Shown here: in pieces, positions 43,969 through 52,784 of the stretch
How the letters are laid out: every line of letters begins with the position of its first letter
Numbering within the stretch: position 1 is the first letter of the stretch
From: DTFZ01 sp964510055
Lineage (GTDB): Bacteria; Bacillota; Clostridia; Christensenellales; SZUA-584
DNA: 64,000 nucleotides
Direction of reading: 5' to 3'
NCBI GenBank assembly: GCA_964510055.1
Contig: CAZDZY010000002.1
Location: 1-64,000, forward strand
The notes under the pieces: generated by a model
The model's database searches: none
What the model was told of the DNA's origin: nothing
What the model saw: only the letters and a program-made list of their open reading frames with translations
Made by a program: the position numbers and the translations under genes

Positions 43969-43997
43969 ATTTTATCGCCCCTTCCGTTTTCTGTCAA
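43969..43997 (-). promoter_or_regulatory. Sigma-A promoter of the ECF sigma operon
   Basis: On the minus strand TTGACA, 17-base spacer, TAAAAT. It lies about 80 bases before the ATG. Confidence 0.75.
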
Positions 43998-44140
43998 CTT
44001 TGTAAGGAAGGCTAATAATTTCGATGTTTCCCGAATATATTATATTATCCGCCCAAAACCACAGTTTCGTTATATATGGCCCTGAATCGCTGCCCCAAAA
44101 AGTTCCGTGGTATTTTTGGCGCCTTTTATTAAGGAGAGCT

Positions 44141-44767
44141 ATGCGCAAGTGTTATGTCTCTTATAAAACCGAAGATTCATATTACGCTTATAAAACGCTC
44201 GAAGTTGTGCCGGGCGCCTTCTTAAGGGCGCCGGGCGCGTGGGGCGGGTGTTACGATGACGGCCGCCTTATAGAGGACGTACGGGAAGAGATACTCGGCG
44301 GCTCGGAAGTAACGATACACCTTATAGGTAATTTCAGCGCCGAACGTCTCGGCAGCGATGAACAGAGGTTCATAAAACGCGAGCTTCAGGCCTCGCTGTG
44401 CAGAGCCGAAGACGGCCTTTGCAGCGGCGTGCTGGGAGTAGTGCTGCCCAGCGCTTGCGGAGCGGTGTTCAAAGGAACATACCGCTGCCCAATGTGCGGT
44501 AAGCTGCATGAGCGGGCAGCGATCGACGACAGCACGGTGGTAACGGAATTCAGCAGTAATTACCGACGCGGCTGCCGGGGGGAAAGCGGTTATTGCGTGC
44601 TTGCGGCGTGGAAAGCTTTTTGTGCAAACCCCGCCAAACATATCGAGAGGGCCTTTAAGCGGCGCTTCAGCTCTGCCTCAAAATCAGTGGATGCCTGCCC
44701 GGCTGAATTCAAAAAGCTTTTTACGTACGGACCGCTGAAAAAAGATAAGTATACAGAGAAAGGGTAA
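44141..44767 (+). CDS. MTH538 TIR-like (DUF1863) domain protein with zinc-knuckle insert
   Basis: A 208-residue cytoplasmic protein. The start at 44141 is fixed by AAGGAGAGCT; the longer frame upstream is rejected. RKCYVSYKTEDSYYAYKTLE, DGRLIEDVREEILGGSEVTI and HLIGNFSAERLGSDEQRFIK, then GVLGVVLPSA, follow the MTH538 TIR-like pattern. A region with CPMCGKLH (Cys 116 and 119) and TEFSSNYRRGC follows, then ESGYCVLAAWKAFCANPAKHIERAFKRR, the usual end of the family. Such proteins occur in defence systems and as NAD-binding or nucleotide-signal proteins. No NADase or Thoeris partner gene is adjacent. Confidence 0.65.
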   Translation: MRKCYVSYKTEDSYYAYKTLEVVPGAFLRAPGAWGGCYDDGRLIEDVREEILGGSEVTIHLIGNFSAERLGSDEQRFIKRELQASLCRAEDGLCSGVLGVVLPSACGAVFKGTYRCPMCGKLHERAAIDDSTVVTEFSSNYRRGCRGESGYCVLAAWKAFCANPAKHIERAFKRRFSSASKSVDACPAEFKKLFTYGPLKKDKYTEKG

Positions 44768-44837
44768 AGGAATTAGTAAACGAAAAGCGCAGGGAACAGG
44801 TAAAGACAGGCCTGCCGCGCTTTGCCCGGCGTAAAGA

Positions 44838-45032
44838 TCACTCTTTTATCGGTTCGTAGGTCTTTTCGAACACATCAGGCTTACAGGGGTATTGCTCCCC
44901 TTTAACTCCCGTGATTATATAATCGCCCGCGTCGGCTTTCAGGTCGCCTTCAAGCGTGTGTATCGTCATTTTTTCTTTTGCGATATATGCTTTAATTATT
45001 ATCGGTTTTTTACGGTATTCTATGGCTTCCAA
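44838..45032 (-). CDS. Small phage-type protein (YRKKP family), short form
   Basis: A protein of about 64 residues with the sequence pattern IEYRKKPIIIKAYIAKEK, TLEGDLKADAGDYIITGVKG and YPCKPDVFEKTYEPI. The same pattern ends many small phage and prophage proteins, where a central acidic region separates the halves; that middle part is absent here. The TTG at 45032 (GGAG eight bases upstream) or a GTG at 45041 may start it. The role is unknown. It is probably a fragment of former phage DNA that has kept its frame. Confidence 0.6.
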   Translation of the reverse strand: MEAIEYRKKPIIIKAYIAKEKMTIHTLEGDLKADAGDYIITGVKGEQYPCKPDVFEKTYEPIKE

Positions 45033-45248
45033 TCCTGTCACTCCAATTTATTAAGGGCTGTCAATGATATAATATTGCCCCTTTTATAGTATTATATTCT
45101 CCGCGTTTCGTTTTGGTTTTTGTGGAACGCGTATGCCGCGGCAGTATATCACTGTTATTTTAATTGATTTGGACCCCTATGTATTGTGTCATTGTTTTAT
45201 ATATTTTCTGCGGTATACTTTATAAATTCTCAATACTTGGAGGCTGGC

Positions 45249-45896
45249 ATGAAAAAACTTATAACAGCGGCGGCCGCGGTGCTTCTGGCGGCGGTAATAC
45301 TTACCGGGTGCACCCTATCGGTCAACTTGGGCGGCAAACCATCCGCAAGCCCTTCCGCGGCTACTAAAGAGCTTACCCGCGGTATCATAGAAGATAACGT
45401 ATATACGAGCGAATACTCCGGGCTTAAATTTACCGCTCCCGAAGGCTGGGTCTACGCGTCCGATGAGGATATCGCCGAGGTGGCTGGCATAGGCGCCGAT
45501 ATGCTGTCCGAAGCGGGGATGCCCGTTACGGAGGAAATGATGAAACAAAAAGACATTTACGACATGATGGCGCAAGACCCGGCTACCGGCTCCAGCGTTA
45601 TGGTGATGTACGAGAACCTGGCGATGTCTCTGGGCGGCACAAAAGTGAAGGAAGAGCGATATGTTGACCAGTCAGCAACGATGATGTCGCAGACGGACGC
45701 GGTAAAATACGAGTTCGGCGATATCACGAAAGAAAGCTTGGGCTCAGAGGAGTATACGCTGCTGCCGGCCTCGATGCCCGACTATAACGGGGTGCAATAC
45801 TACTATGTCCGCAAGATAGACAAATATATGCTCGGCATCATCATCACAGTGTTTGGCGGCAACGACGTATCCGACATCAAAGCGGATTTTTCCTGA
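45249..45896 (+). CDS. Lipoprotein, unknown
   Basis: A 215-residue lipoprotein (signal MKKLITAAAAVLLAAVILTG, lipobox LTGC) with a Ser/Pro linker. The mature domain (YTSEYSGLKFTAPEGWVYAS, VMVMYENLAMSLGG, GVQYYYVRKIDKYMLGIIIT) looks like the single beta-sandwich found in many Firmicutes lipoproteins of unknown role whose first strand has F-x-x-P-x-G-W. TTGGAGGCTGGC precedes the ATG. A perfect terminator follows. Confidence 0.75.
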   Translation: MKKLITAAAAVLLAAVILTGCTLSVNLGGKPSASPSAATKELTRGIIEDNVYTSEYSGLKFTAPEGWVYASDEDIAEVAGIGADMLSEAGMPVTEEMMKQKDIYDMMAQDPATGSSVMVMYENLAMSLGGTKVKEERYVDQSATMMSQTDAVKYEFGDITKESLGSEEYTLLPASMPDYNGVQYYYVRKIDKYMLGIIITVFGGNDVSDIKADFS

Positions 45897-45906
45897 CTTC
45901 ATTATT

Positions 45907-45932
45907 AAAGGCTGCCTATAGGCAGCCTTTTT
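45907..45932 (+). terminator. Terminator after the 45249 gene
   Basis: AAAGGCTGCC, TATA, GGCAGCCTTTTTT. Also ends the convergent gene. Confidence 0.92.
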
Positions 45933-45943
45933 TACGCTTCGGG

Positions 45944-46381
45944 CTATTTTGCCTTATATTCTTTTACCATATCGCGAACTATCGCCTCCGCGCTGTCCAT
46001 AAGGGGCGGGCACATCTTAGCTATAAGCCCGGCTTCAACGATCTTAGCAAAGTCCTCCGGCTTTTCCATGTCGTATCCTAAAAGGGAGCGGCAGATCAGC
46101 GTTCCGTTTTTTTCACGGAACCGCTTATGGAATTCTCTCGTAAGCGAGGCTATCCTGTCTTTAGCTGCCTTGTCGTCCCCGTCGGTGAACGGGAATAAAA
46201 GCCCTAAAGCCATCACCGCGCCCGAAACCGCCCCGCAGACCTCCGCGGCCCTCATGCCGCCGCCGAAACCTCCTCCCAGCGCGAGCGACGTTTTCTCATC
46301 CTGCCCCGTAAGGTCGGAGAGCGAGAGCAGCACCGACTGCGCGCAGTTGAATCCCTTTGAATGTATATCGCTTGCTTTCAT
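45944..46381 (-). CDS. C_GCAxxG_C_C family redox protein
   Basis: A 145-residue protein with all markers of this family: GFNCAQSVLLSLSDL near the start, ALGGGFGGGMRAAEVCGAVSGAVMALG (the C-G-A-x-x-G core), LICRSLLGYD, and AKMCPPLMDSAEAIV. The spaced cysteines and high glycine content suggest a redox or metal-binding role; some members are split glycine-cleavage-like or nitroreductase partners. GGAGGCTGTT sets the start at the second ATG. The gene stands alone. Confidence 0.93.
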   Translation of the reverse strand: MKASDIHSKGFNCAQSVLLSLSDLTGQDEKTSLALGGGFGGGMRAAEVCGAVSGAVMALGLLFPFTDGDDKAAKDRIASLTREFHKRFREKNGTLICRSLLGYDMEKPEDFAKIVEAGLIAKMCPPLMDSAEAIVRDMVKEYKAK

Positions 46382-46441
46382 AACAGCCTCCAAAATTTTT
46401 ATATTATTATACAGCAGTTTGCATTTTTATTAAATACGCCG

Positions 46442-46469
46442 CCCCAAAAAGTCTCACGGCTTTTTGGGC
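46442..46469. repeat. Long hairpin between genes
   Basis: CCCAAAAAG, 8-base loop, CTTTTTGGG, next to a GC-flanked stretch. It could be a terminator without a clear T-tail, or a dispersed palindrome related to CCCAAAAGCC at 62874-62896. Confidence 0.4.
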
Positions 46470-46533
46470 CTCCATATTAAAAACGCCCTCCGTCCGGAAA
46501 GCGTTTTCACAGTTGCTTATATTGCGCCGCCTG

Positions 46534-49443
46534 TTATCCTGAATACCGCCAGCGCCTTACGAATATCACCATGAGCACAGCCGCCGTGACCATGAGCGCG
46601 CCTACCGCTACCCACAGCCATGCGGGCGTACCCGTTTTACCGGTGTTTGCCGCCATCATCGCGACTTCCTCGTCCGTTATCGTTATTGTGTCCGTTAGCG
46701 TCGTGCCGTCGGCCAGCCTGAACGTTATCTTATAATCCCCGGCTTTAACGTTATCCGAAAACTCGAGCTTCAGCGTGCCGTTCGGATTCACCGACGCTTT
46801 TCCGCCCTCGAAAGTCACCTCTACTATATCGAGGCCCCCGGTGTTAACTACCGCGATGGGTTTGCCGTCCTGCGCGCCAGCTCCCGTAATTACGAGCGAC
46901 GCTTTATACTGGGCCGTTATCGTTATATCCGCAGTAACGCCTGTAAACGCTTTATCCCATCCGGTGAAGGTATAGCCTTGCCTTGCCGGGTCGGCGGGCG
47001 AAACCGCGTCTTTGCCGTTTTCCACATCCTGCTCGTCTATTACGGCCCCGTCATAGTCGACAAACGTCACTTTAAACGTGTGCGCCTTATACTGCGCCGT
47101 AAATTTGACAGTACCTGTTATCTTTGTATAATCGCCGTCCCAGCCGCCAAATGTATACCCTTCCCTTACAGGGTCTGCGGGCGGGACCGCGCCGAGCCCG
47201 TATATCACATTCTGCGTCTTGAGCTCCGTACCGTCGTAATCGGCGAATGTAACTTTATAAGTATTTATATCGTATTTCGCCTTTATTGTGACCGCCGTGG
47301 TTATATCATCGTAATCGCCGCTCCAGCCGCTAAAAGTATACCCGTCCCTTTCCGGGTCTTCCGGCGGCTCGGCATCGGAGCCGTAGGCCACGTACTGCGT
47401 CTTTAAAACGGTTCCGTCGTAATCCTTGAACGTTACCTTGAATTTGTTCAGCGCGAATTCGGCCGTAACGGTTTTATTTTCCGTAACATTCGTATCCGTC
47501 CTGTAAGAAGCAACTTTTCCGTCGCTCCATTTGACGAAATGATAATTCTCGTCGGGCACAGCTATCACCTGCGTACCACTGCCGCCGTATTCTACGCTTT
47601 GGTCCGTGTCGCCCGTCAGGCTGCCGTGCTGGCCTGCCGAATATTTAAGAGTGTAATAATTTATCTCGAATATAGCCGTTACGCTGATATTGCCCGCAAC
47701 CGCGGTGTCCTGCCTTACCGCATTCGTTTTGCCGTCGCTCCATTTAACGAAATGGTATCCGAACACCGGCTTTGCCGTTACCGCCGTTCCGTTACCGCCG
47801 CGCGCTACAGTCTGCGCAGCAGAGCCTTCGATCGTGCCGTTTCCTCCCGACAGGTATTCAAGCGTGCATACGTCAAGGGCAAATTCCGCGGCTGCGTTTA
47901 TATTATCCGTGACCCCAATGTCCGTCCTGGCAGCTTCCGTCTTTCCGTCGCTCCACTTGACAAACAGGTATCCCGCAGCGGGAACAGCTTTTACCAGAGG
48001 GCCTATCCCCATATAGTTTACGCTCTGCTGATATTCGGACAAGCCGGTCTGGGCGCCGACTGTCAGCGTACCATTCGTTCCGGCAGTATATTTTAAGGCG
48101 TATGCGTTTATTGCGAATTCGGCAGTTACGCTGATGTTCTGTACGCTTGTATCAGTCCTTGCCGCTTCCGTCTTGCCGTCGCTCCACTTAACGAAGTGGT
48201 ACCCCGTATTGGGGACCGCAGTTACCTCAGGGCCGCTTCCCATATAATCTACGCTCTGCTGATATACGGACAGGCCGGTCTGGGTGCCGACTGTCAGCGT
48301 TCCGTTTCCGTCCGTGCGATAATCCAGCGTAAACGTATCTATCGCGAATTGCGCCGTTACGCTTATATTGCCCGGAGCAGTGTCCGTCCTGTTTGCGGTC
48401 GTTACGCTGTCGCTCCAACTGTTGAAATGATAATGCGTATCGGCCACCGCCGTTACCTCAGCGCCGTTTTCCCCCGCGGCGACCTGCTGCACGAATGCGC
48501 CGTTATACGAGACGCCGCCGCTCTCAAGGTGCCCGTGCTCTCCGGGAATATATGTGAGCGCCGTTTTTGTCGTAAAATATAAACTCGTATCGCGGACCCT
48601 GCCGCCCGGGAGCCCTGACCATTCGCCGGTAAATATATCGCCGTAAATATATACGGAATACATCTCGTTGTTCGCCAGGCTCTGCGCCGGTATCTTTACG
48701 CTGGCAGATACGCCCCCCGCTATTACCAGATCCGTAACTGGTATATTCTTATCTACACCCCAGGTGCTTGTCTCCGCGTTAAACTTCAATATTTGAATAT
48801 TAGTAGACGGATCCGCATTCAGCGAAACGGGTTGATCGAAAATAAGGTATATCTCAGCGTTCGGGTCGACGTTCGCCGAGCCCGAAGCGGGCAGCATCGA
48901 CTGCACCGAAGGAGCGGCGTAACTTTTAGCGGTCATGAACGTCCAGCACCCTGCCAGATCTGTACTTATAGGGCCGTAAGAAGACGGGTAATCTGTTCCG
49001 GGATATCTGTTTCCAAGCGCATCCTCCGCATAACCTGTGTTGTCGCCAACGGTATTGTCCGGCCCCGGCAGCATTATGCCGTACACGGTATTCGTATTAA
49101 GCCCGGCGGCTAAAACGGTGGGCAAAGAAAACGAGAGCGTATTGCCGCCCGATACCGCAACGTCAGTACAGGGGGCGCTGGACGACACCCATGAACTCTC
49201 TACCGGATCGTACCAGTATATAAAGGGCATATAACCTGCCGACAGCGTTACGGTCTCATCGAAAGTAACGGTGAATACCCTGCCGCTGCCTGCCAGCACG
49301 CTGGAAGCCCCGCCCGCAGGGTCGCTCGATGTTACTGCTACAGGGCCTGTCGCCTTCGCATCACGAGGCGCGGGCAATACCGCTAGCACCATCGCTATAA
49401 GAAAAGCCGATAGAATAAACAACGTCAGTTTCGATCTCTTCAT
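46534..49443 (-). CDS. Large surface protein with Ig-like and InlB-type repeats
   Basis: A 969-residue exported protein. The signal peptide is followed by two Big_5-like Ig domains (FTVTFDETVTL and IYLIFDQPVSL), then five repeats of about 70 residues with GYHFVKWSDGKTEAARTD and Q-S-V-x-Y-M/G-G (bacterial-repeat class, residues about 300-650), three Flg_new/InlB-B-type repeats (YDGTVLKTQYV, GYTFSGWSGDYDD), a linker, and a C-terminal helix with basic tail (LWVAVGALMVTAAVLMVIFV, RRWRYSG). No LPxTG motif is present; anchoring would be by the membrane helix. It is likely an adhesin or matrix protein. GGGAGGAGAGTTCCT precedes the ATG. Confidence 0.88.
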   Translation of the reverse strand: MKRSKLTLFILSAFLIAMVLAVLPAPRDAKATGPVAVTSSDPAGGASSVLAGSGRVFTVTFDETVTLSAGYMPFIYWYDPVESSWVSSSAPCTDVAVSGGNTLSFSLPTVLAAGLNTNTVYGIMLPGPDNTVGDNTGYAEDALGNRYPGTDYPSSYGPISTDLAGCWTFMTAKSYAAPSVQSMLPASGSANVDPNAEIYLIFDQPVSLNADPSTNIQILKFNAETSTWGVDKNIPVTDLVIAGGVSASVKIPAQSLANNEMYSVYIYGDIFTGEWSGLPGGRVRDTSLYFTTKTALTYIPGEHGHLESGGVSYNGAFVQQVAAGENGAEVTAVADTHYHFNSWSDSVTTANRTDTAPGNISVTAQFAIDTFTLDYRTDGNGTLTVGTQTGLSVYQQSVDYMGSGPEVTAVPNTGYHFVKWSDGKTEAARTDTSVQNISVTAEFAINAYALKYTAGTNGTLTVGAQTGLSEYQQSVNYMGIGPLVKAVPAAGYLFVKWSDGKTEAARTDIGVTDNINAAAEFALDVCTLEYLSGGNGTIEGSAAQTVARGGNGTAVTAKPVFGYHFVKWSDGKTNAVRQDTAVAGNISVTAIFEINYYTLKYSAGQHGSLTGDTDQSVEYGGSGTQVIAVPDENYHFVKWSDGKVASYRTDTNVTENKTVTAEFALNKFKVTFKDYDGTVLKTQYVAYGSDAEPPEDPERDGYTFSGWSGDYDDITTAVTIKAKYDINTYKVTFADYDGTELKTQNVIYGLGAVPPADPVREGYTFGGWDGDYTKITGTVKFTAQYKAHTFKVTFVDYDGAVIDEQDVENGKDAVSPADPARQGYTFTGWDKAFTGVTADITITAQYKASLVITGAGAQDGKPIAVVNTGGLDIVEVTFEGGKASVNPNGTLKLEFSDNVKAGDYKITFRLADGTTLTDTITITDEEVAMMAANTGKTGTPAWLWVAVGALMVTAAVLMVIFVRRWRYSG

Positions 49444-49699
49444 AGGAACTCTCCTCCCACATACAACATTCAGGCAAACACCATAAAAGAGTGTGAAAAC
49501 GGTATAGCATTAAATAATTCTACATTTATATATATAACCCTTTTCTTTTATGTAAATCCTTTTTTATTGCGCCGCAACAGCCTGCTATTCGCGGCAGTAC
49601 CAATATTTAGACGCAGAAACGGGCAATACTGTTCCCTCCGTCTGGCCTCTCTGGTAAAAAAAGAACGCTCTTAAGGCTTTTTTGGCTGTATTTATTATA

Positions 49700-51106
49700 T
49701 TACCGGCAGCCCGCAGGGGAGCCGGCCTCCGTTTCTGCCGAAAGCTTTGTACCTTCATCCCGCTCAAGCCTGCCAAGGTGCCTTAAGAACGATACGCTCA
49801 TCAGTACCGCGGCGACCGTACTTATAAGATCCGCCCCCGGCTGCGCGTAAACGAAACCGTCAAGCCCGAACAAATAGTCAAGCAGCACGAGCAGCGGCAG
49901 AAATGCGATAAGCTGCCTGCCCAGCGCAAGCAGCAGCGCTCTTACGGCCTTGCCCGTTGCCTGGAACGTTACCATAAACGTCTTCTGCAGCCCCACGAAC
50001 GGCAGCCCCAGCGAGAATGCTTTTAAAAACTTCTCTCCCGCTGAAACAGTCTCCGGGTCGTTGTTTATGAACAGCCCCACGATCTGCCCGCCGAAAAGCT
50101 GGAATACAACCGTGAAAAACGCGGCAAGCAGCGTCGCGTACAACATCGTTATCTTTAGCCCGCTGCGCAGCCGCCCGTAATGCCTTGCGCCGTAGTTATA
50201 CCCGGCGAACGGCTGGTAACCTTGCGTAAGCCCTATTATCAGCATTATGCACGTACTGTTTATCCTCTGGTTTATACCGAATCCGGCGACCACCTTGTCG
50301 CCGTACGCCGAAGCGAATATATTGCCCGCCATGAACGACGCGCTCATTATCAGCATGGAAAGCGCCGCGGGCAGCCCTATCTCGAATGCCTGCCAGTATA
50401 TCCTTGCTGTAGGCCTGAAATCGGCGGGGGCTATCGACAGTACTGTCCTGCCCCGGGTAAAATGCAGTATATAAAACAGGGTGCCGAGGCCGTTGCCTAT
50501 TACGGTGGCCCATGCCGCGCCTTCCACGCCCAAACCAAATACGAATATGAAGACCGGGTCGAGGATGATATTAGACCCGACGCCTATTATCATGCCCCAC
50601 ATGGCTTTGGCAGTTGCGCCTTCGCTCCGGACGAGGCCGGCCATAGCCACCTGCAGTATAAGCAGCGGCCCGAAAGCTATGAGAATCGAAAAATAACCCA
50701 AGGTCGGCGCTAAAGTCTCGGGGCTCGTGCCGATGAGGCGCAGCAGAGGTTCGCGGAACACGAACATAACAGCCGAGAGCACAGCGCCCCCGCCCGCAGC
50801 GGTATACGCCGCGACGGCGTTCGCGTGCCTCGCCTCTTCCATGTTGCCTGCGCCCAATTGTCTCGATATATAGCTTGCCGCGCCGATCCCGAATATGTTT
50901 CCAAACGCGTTTATTACGAACACCAGCGGTATGGCGAGCGATATCGCGGCAACGAGGTCAGAATCGCCGAGCATTCCTATATAGAATGTATCCGTCAGAT
51001 TATATAATATCTGCACGACCGCGGCCAGCATAGTTGGTACCGCGAGACGGATTATCGCGCTTTTTACGGGCGCTTTTCCCATCAGCCTCAGTTTTCTGTC
51101 GTCCAT
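49700..51106 (-). CDS. MATE family efflux transporter
   Basis: A 468-residue protein with 12 hydrophobic segments. The two-half MATE pattern is clear: PTMLAAVVQILYNLTDTFYIGMLGDS in the first half, with AISLAIPLVFVINAFGNIFGIGAAS, and GFGINQRINSTCIMLIIGLTQGYQPFAGYNYGAR in the second. It is probably a Na+- or H+-coupled drug or metabolite exporter of the DinF/NorM-like clade. GGAAGGACTGA precedes the ATG. Not part of an operon. Confidence 0.93.
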   Translation of the reverse strand: MDDRKLRLMGKAPVKSAIIRLAVPTMLAAVVQILYNLTDTFYIGMLGDSDLVAAISLAIPLVFVINAFGNIFGIGAASYISRQLGAGNMEEARHANAVAAYTAAGGGAVLSAVMFVFREPLLRLIGTSPETLAPTLGYFSILIAFGPLLILQVAMAGLVRSEGATAKAMWGMIIGVGSNIILDPVFIFVFGLGVEGAAWATVIGNGLGTLFYILHFTRGRTVLSIAPADFRPTARIYWQAFEIGLPAALSMLIMSASFMAGNIFASAYGDKVVAGFGINQRINSTCIMLIIGLTQGYQPFAGYNYGARHYGRLRSGLKITMLYATLLAAFFTVVFQLFGGQIVGLFINNDPETVSAGEKFLKAFSLGLPFVGLQKTFMVTFQATGKAVRALLLALGRQLIAFLPLLVLLDYLFGLDGFVYAQPGADLISTVAAVLMSVSFLRHLGRLERDEGTKLSAETEAGSPAGCR

Positions 51107-51202
51107 TCAGTCCTTCCCTTTACAATAATTTTTATAAACTATATGTCCGATAAAATTTATTGTCAAGCGGCTATCTTTTACCAGCCCGTCTTTTCAATGC
51201 AT

Positions 51203-51225
51203 AAAAAGAACGCCTACCGGCGTTC
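51203..51225 (-). terminator. Terminator of the ferredoxin gene
   Basis: GAACGCC, TACC, GGCGTTC with a five-T tail on the minus strand. Confidence 0.8.
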
Positions 51226-51238
51226 CCTGTTTGCTTAT

Positions 51239-51427
51239 CTATTCAACCGTTATTACTTCCGTCGGGCAGCCTTCGGCGGCTTCCCTCGCCTCATCCTCGA
51301 CCTCCTCGGGTATCTCGTCCACATATACTTCGGCAAGCCCGTCGTCCGCCATGCGGAACACCTCCGGGCATGTAGCCGCGCACGCCTCGCACGCGATGCA
51401 TCCGTCCCTGTCTATTTCAGCTTTCAT
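51239..51427 (-). CDS. Small [4Fe-4S] ferredoxin
   Basis: A 62-residue acidic protein. The cluster ligands are GCIACEACAATCP (Cys at about 10, 13, 16 and 20) and a distal CP in EGCPTEVITVE, the pattern of single-cluster ferredoxins such as those from acetogens; one of the N-terminal cysteines may form a disulfide or be free. It is a low-potential electron carrier in anaerobes. The gene is monocistronic. Confidence 0.92.
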   Translation of the reverse strand: MKAEIDRDGCIACEACAATCPEVFRMADDGLAEVYVDEIPEEVEDEAREAAEGCPTEVITVE

Positions 51428-51534
51428 AACTAATCCTCTCCCTTTTATGATGATACCTATTTTAACCTGCGGCAGGGAAAATATTCAAGTAACTTTGTCA
51501 CACTATAAAAGCCTGCCGCGCTTGTTCAAGTTTT

Positions 51535-52719
51535 TCAAGGTATCCTGTCCGGGTACTTCTCTATTACTGTCTCGTCTTTCCATAGCTTCACAGCATCACT
51601 CCATGCGGTGGATTTTTTCTTTTCGAGTAATTCTGCTTTGATGGCGTCTTTCACTTCTTCAAAGGGTATAGGGCCGGCGGGGACATTGCCCACCCACTTC
51701 AGGATATGGTAGCCGTTCTCCGTGGCAACCAGGCCTGTCATATCGCCCACGTTCTTAAGCGCAAACGCTGCCTCTTTTAGTTCTGTATGAAAACTTGAGA
51801 TGCAATCGCCCAATTCATATTCCGAATCCATGTAGAAATGATTCTCCTGGCTACCGAACGGGCTATAAAACATCATCAGAACGTTCATGATCACGTCAAA
51901 ATCTTCTCCGGCCCGCGCCTTAGCCAGCACTTCGTCGGCTTGCGCCTGTATCTTCGGCAGGTTCTCGTTTATCAATTTCTTTAATTCATCTTTTTCTTTA
52001 TAGGGCCCCGTTAATGTTTGTTCTAAAACGTCATGGGGAAACGGGATCATAATATGCTTGACCACGCGGAACTCCTCAGGCCTGTACACGATTATCGTAT
52101 AGTTTACCGGATAGCACTCTTTGTCGAAAACATATTTAGACGTCTGGTACGAGCCGGGATTCTGGGTGTATCTGTCCTCCTGTTCTGCCAGCAAAGACTC
52201 ATATCTCTCTTCAACTTCGGCGTCCGTAATAATTATATTCTTTGAGATTTCCTCTTTCAGCAATTCACTCGCTTTCTTCTCCGTCTCTATCCGGATAAGG
52301 TCTTCCTTTGAAACGCCGGCCTGCTTAAACCTGGCGGCATTCATTTCATAATACAATTCCGCCATGGCTATCGCGACTATTCTATCCTTCTCCGAAAGCG
52401 GATAGAGACCCATCTCTTCTGCCTTCTGCAGGAAGAGCTTTGAGTTTATACAATAATCAAGCGTACTGGAATTCATTTCACTAATACTCTCACCGCCTAA
52501 AACACTCTCATAGGCGGCGCGGGAAGACCCGTTTATTATGATCCAGGTATAATCGACCCCAGCGTTCACGTCTTTCAGTGTTATGGTCTCTTCGCCTACT
52601 CTGCCCACCACGGTATCGAGCGGTGTGAGCCACCGTCGTATGGTTCTTCCGAAAATCAGGTATATGATTGCAAGTACGCAGACAGCCAGGATCGATACCT
52701 TTATGATTTTTTTGACCAT
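51535..52719 (-). CDS. PrsA-like parvulin foldase, membrane-anchored
   Basis: A 394-residue protein. An uncleaved N-terminal helix (KKIIKVSILAVCVLAIIYLIF) is followed by a SurA_N/PrsA-like chaperone domain (VGRVGEETITLKDVNAGVDYTW) and a PPIC domain from about 250 to 360 (KARAGEDFDVIMNV, CISSFHTELKEAAFALKNVGDMTGLV, NGYHILKWV). It helps fold exported proteins; here it has a transmembrane anchor instead of the usual lipobox. The ATG at 52719 has AAGGGGTAACGA upstream. The next gene on the strand is the four-repeat lipoprotein. Confidence 0.88.
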   Translation of the reverse strand: MVKKIIKVSILAVCVLAIIYLIFGRTIRRWLTPLDTVVGRVGEETITLKDVNAGVDYTWIIINGSSRAAYESVLGGESISEMNSSTLDYCINSKLFLQKAEEMGLYPLSEKDRIVAIAMAELYYEMNAARFKQAGVSKEDLIRIETEKKASELLKEEISKNIIITDAEVEERYESLLAEQEDRYTQNPGSYQTSKYVFDKECYPVNYTIIVYRPEEFRVVKHIMIPFPHDVLEQTLTGPYKEKDELKKLINENLPKIQAQADEVLAKARAGEDFDVIMNVLMMFYSPFGSQENHFYMDSEYELGDCISSFHTELKEAAFALKNVGDMTGLVATENGYHILKWVGNVPAGPIPFEEVKDAIKAELLEKKKSTAWSDAVKLWKDETVIEKYPDRIP

Positions 52720-52784
52720 TTCGTTACCCCTTATTAAATTTAGCGGTTGTGGTTTACCCGCTGCCGCCACCACCTTATTAAAGC

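Noticed and set aside
44024..44140. A longer N-terminus for the TIR-like protein
   Set aside because: The strong ribosome site AAGGAGAGCT is placed for the ATG at 44141, where the recognisable fold begins.
44024..45041. A full defence island
   Set aside because: Only one TIR-like gene and one phage-type fragment are present; no NADase, nuclease or cyclic-nucleotide partner was seen nearby.
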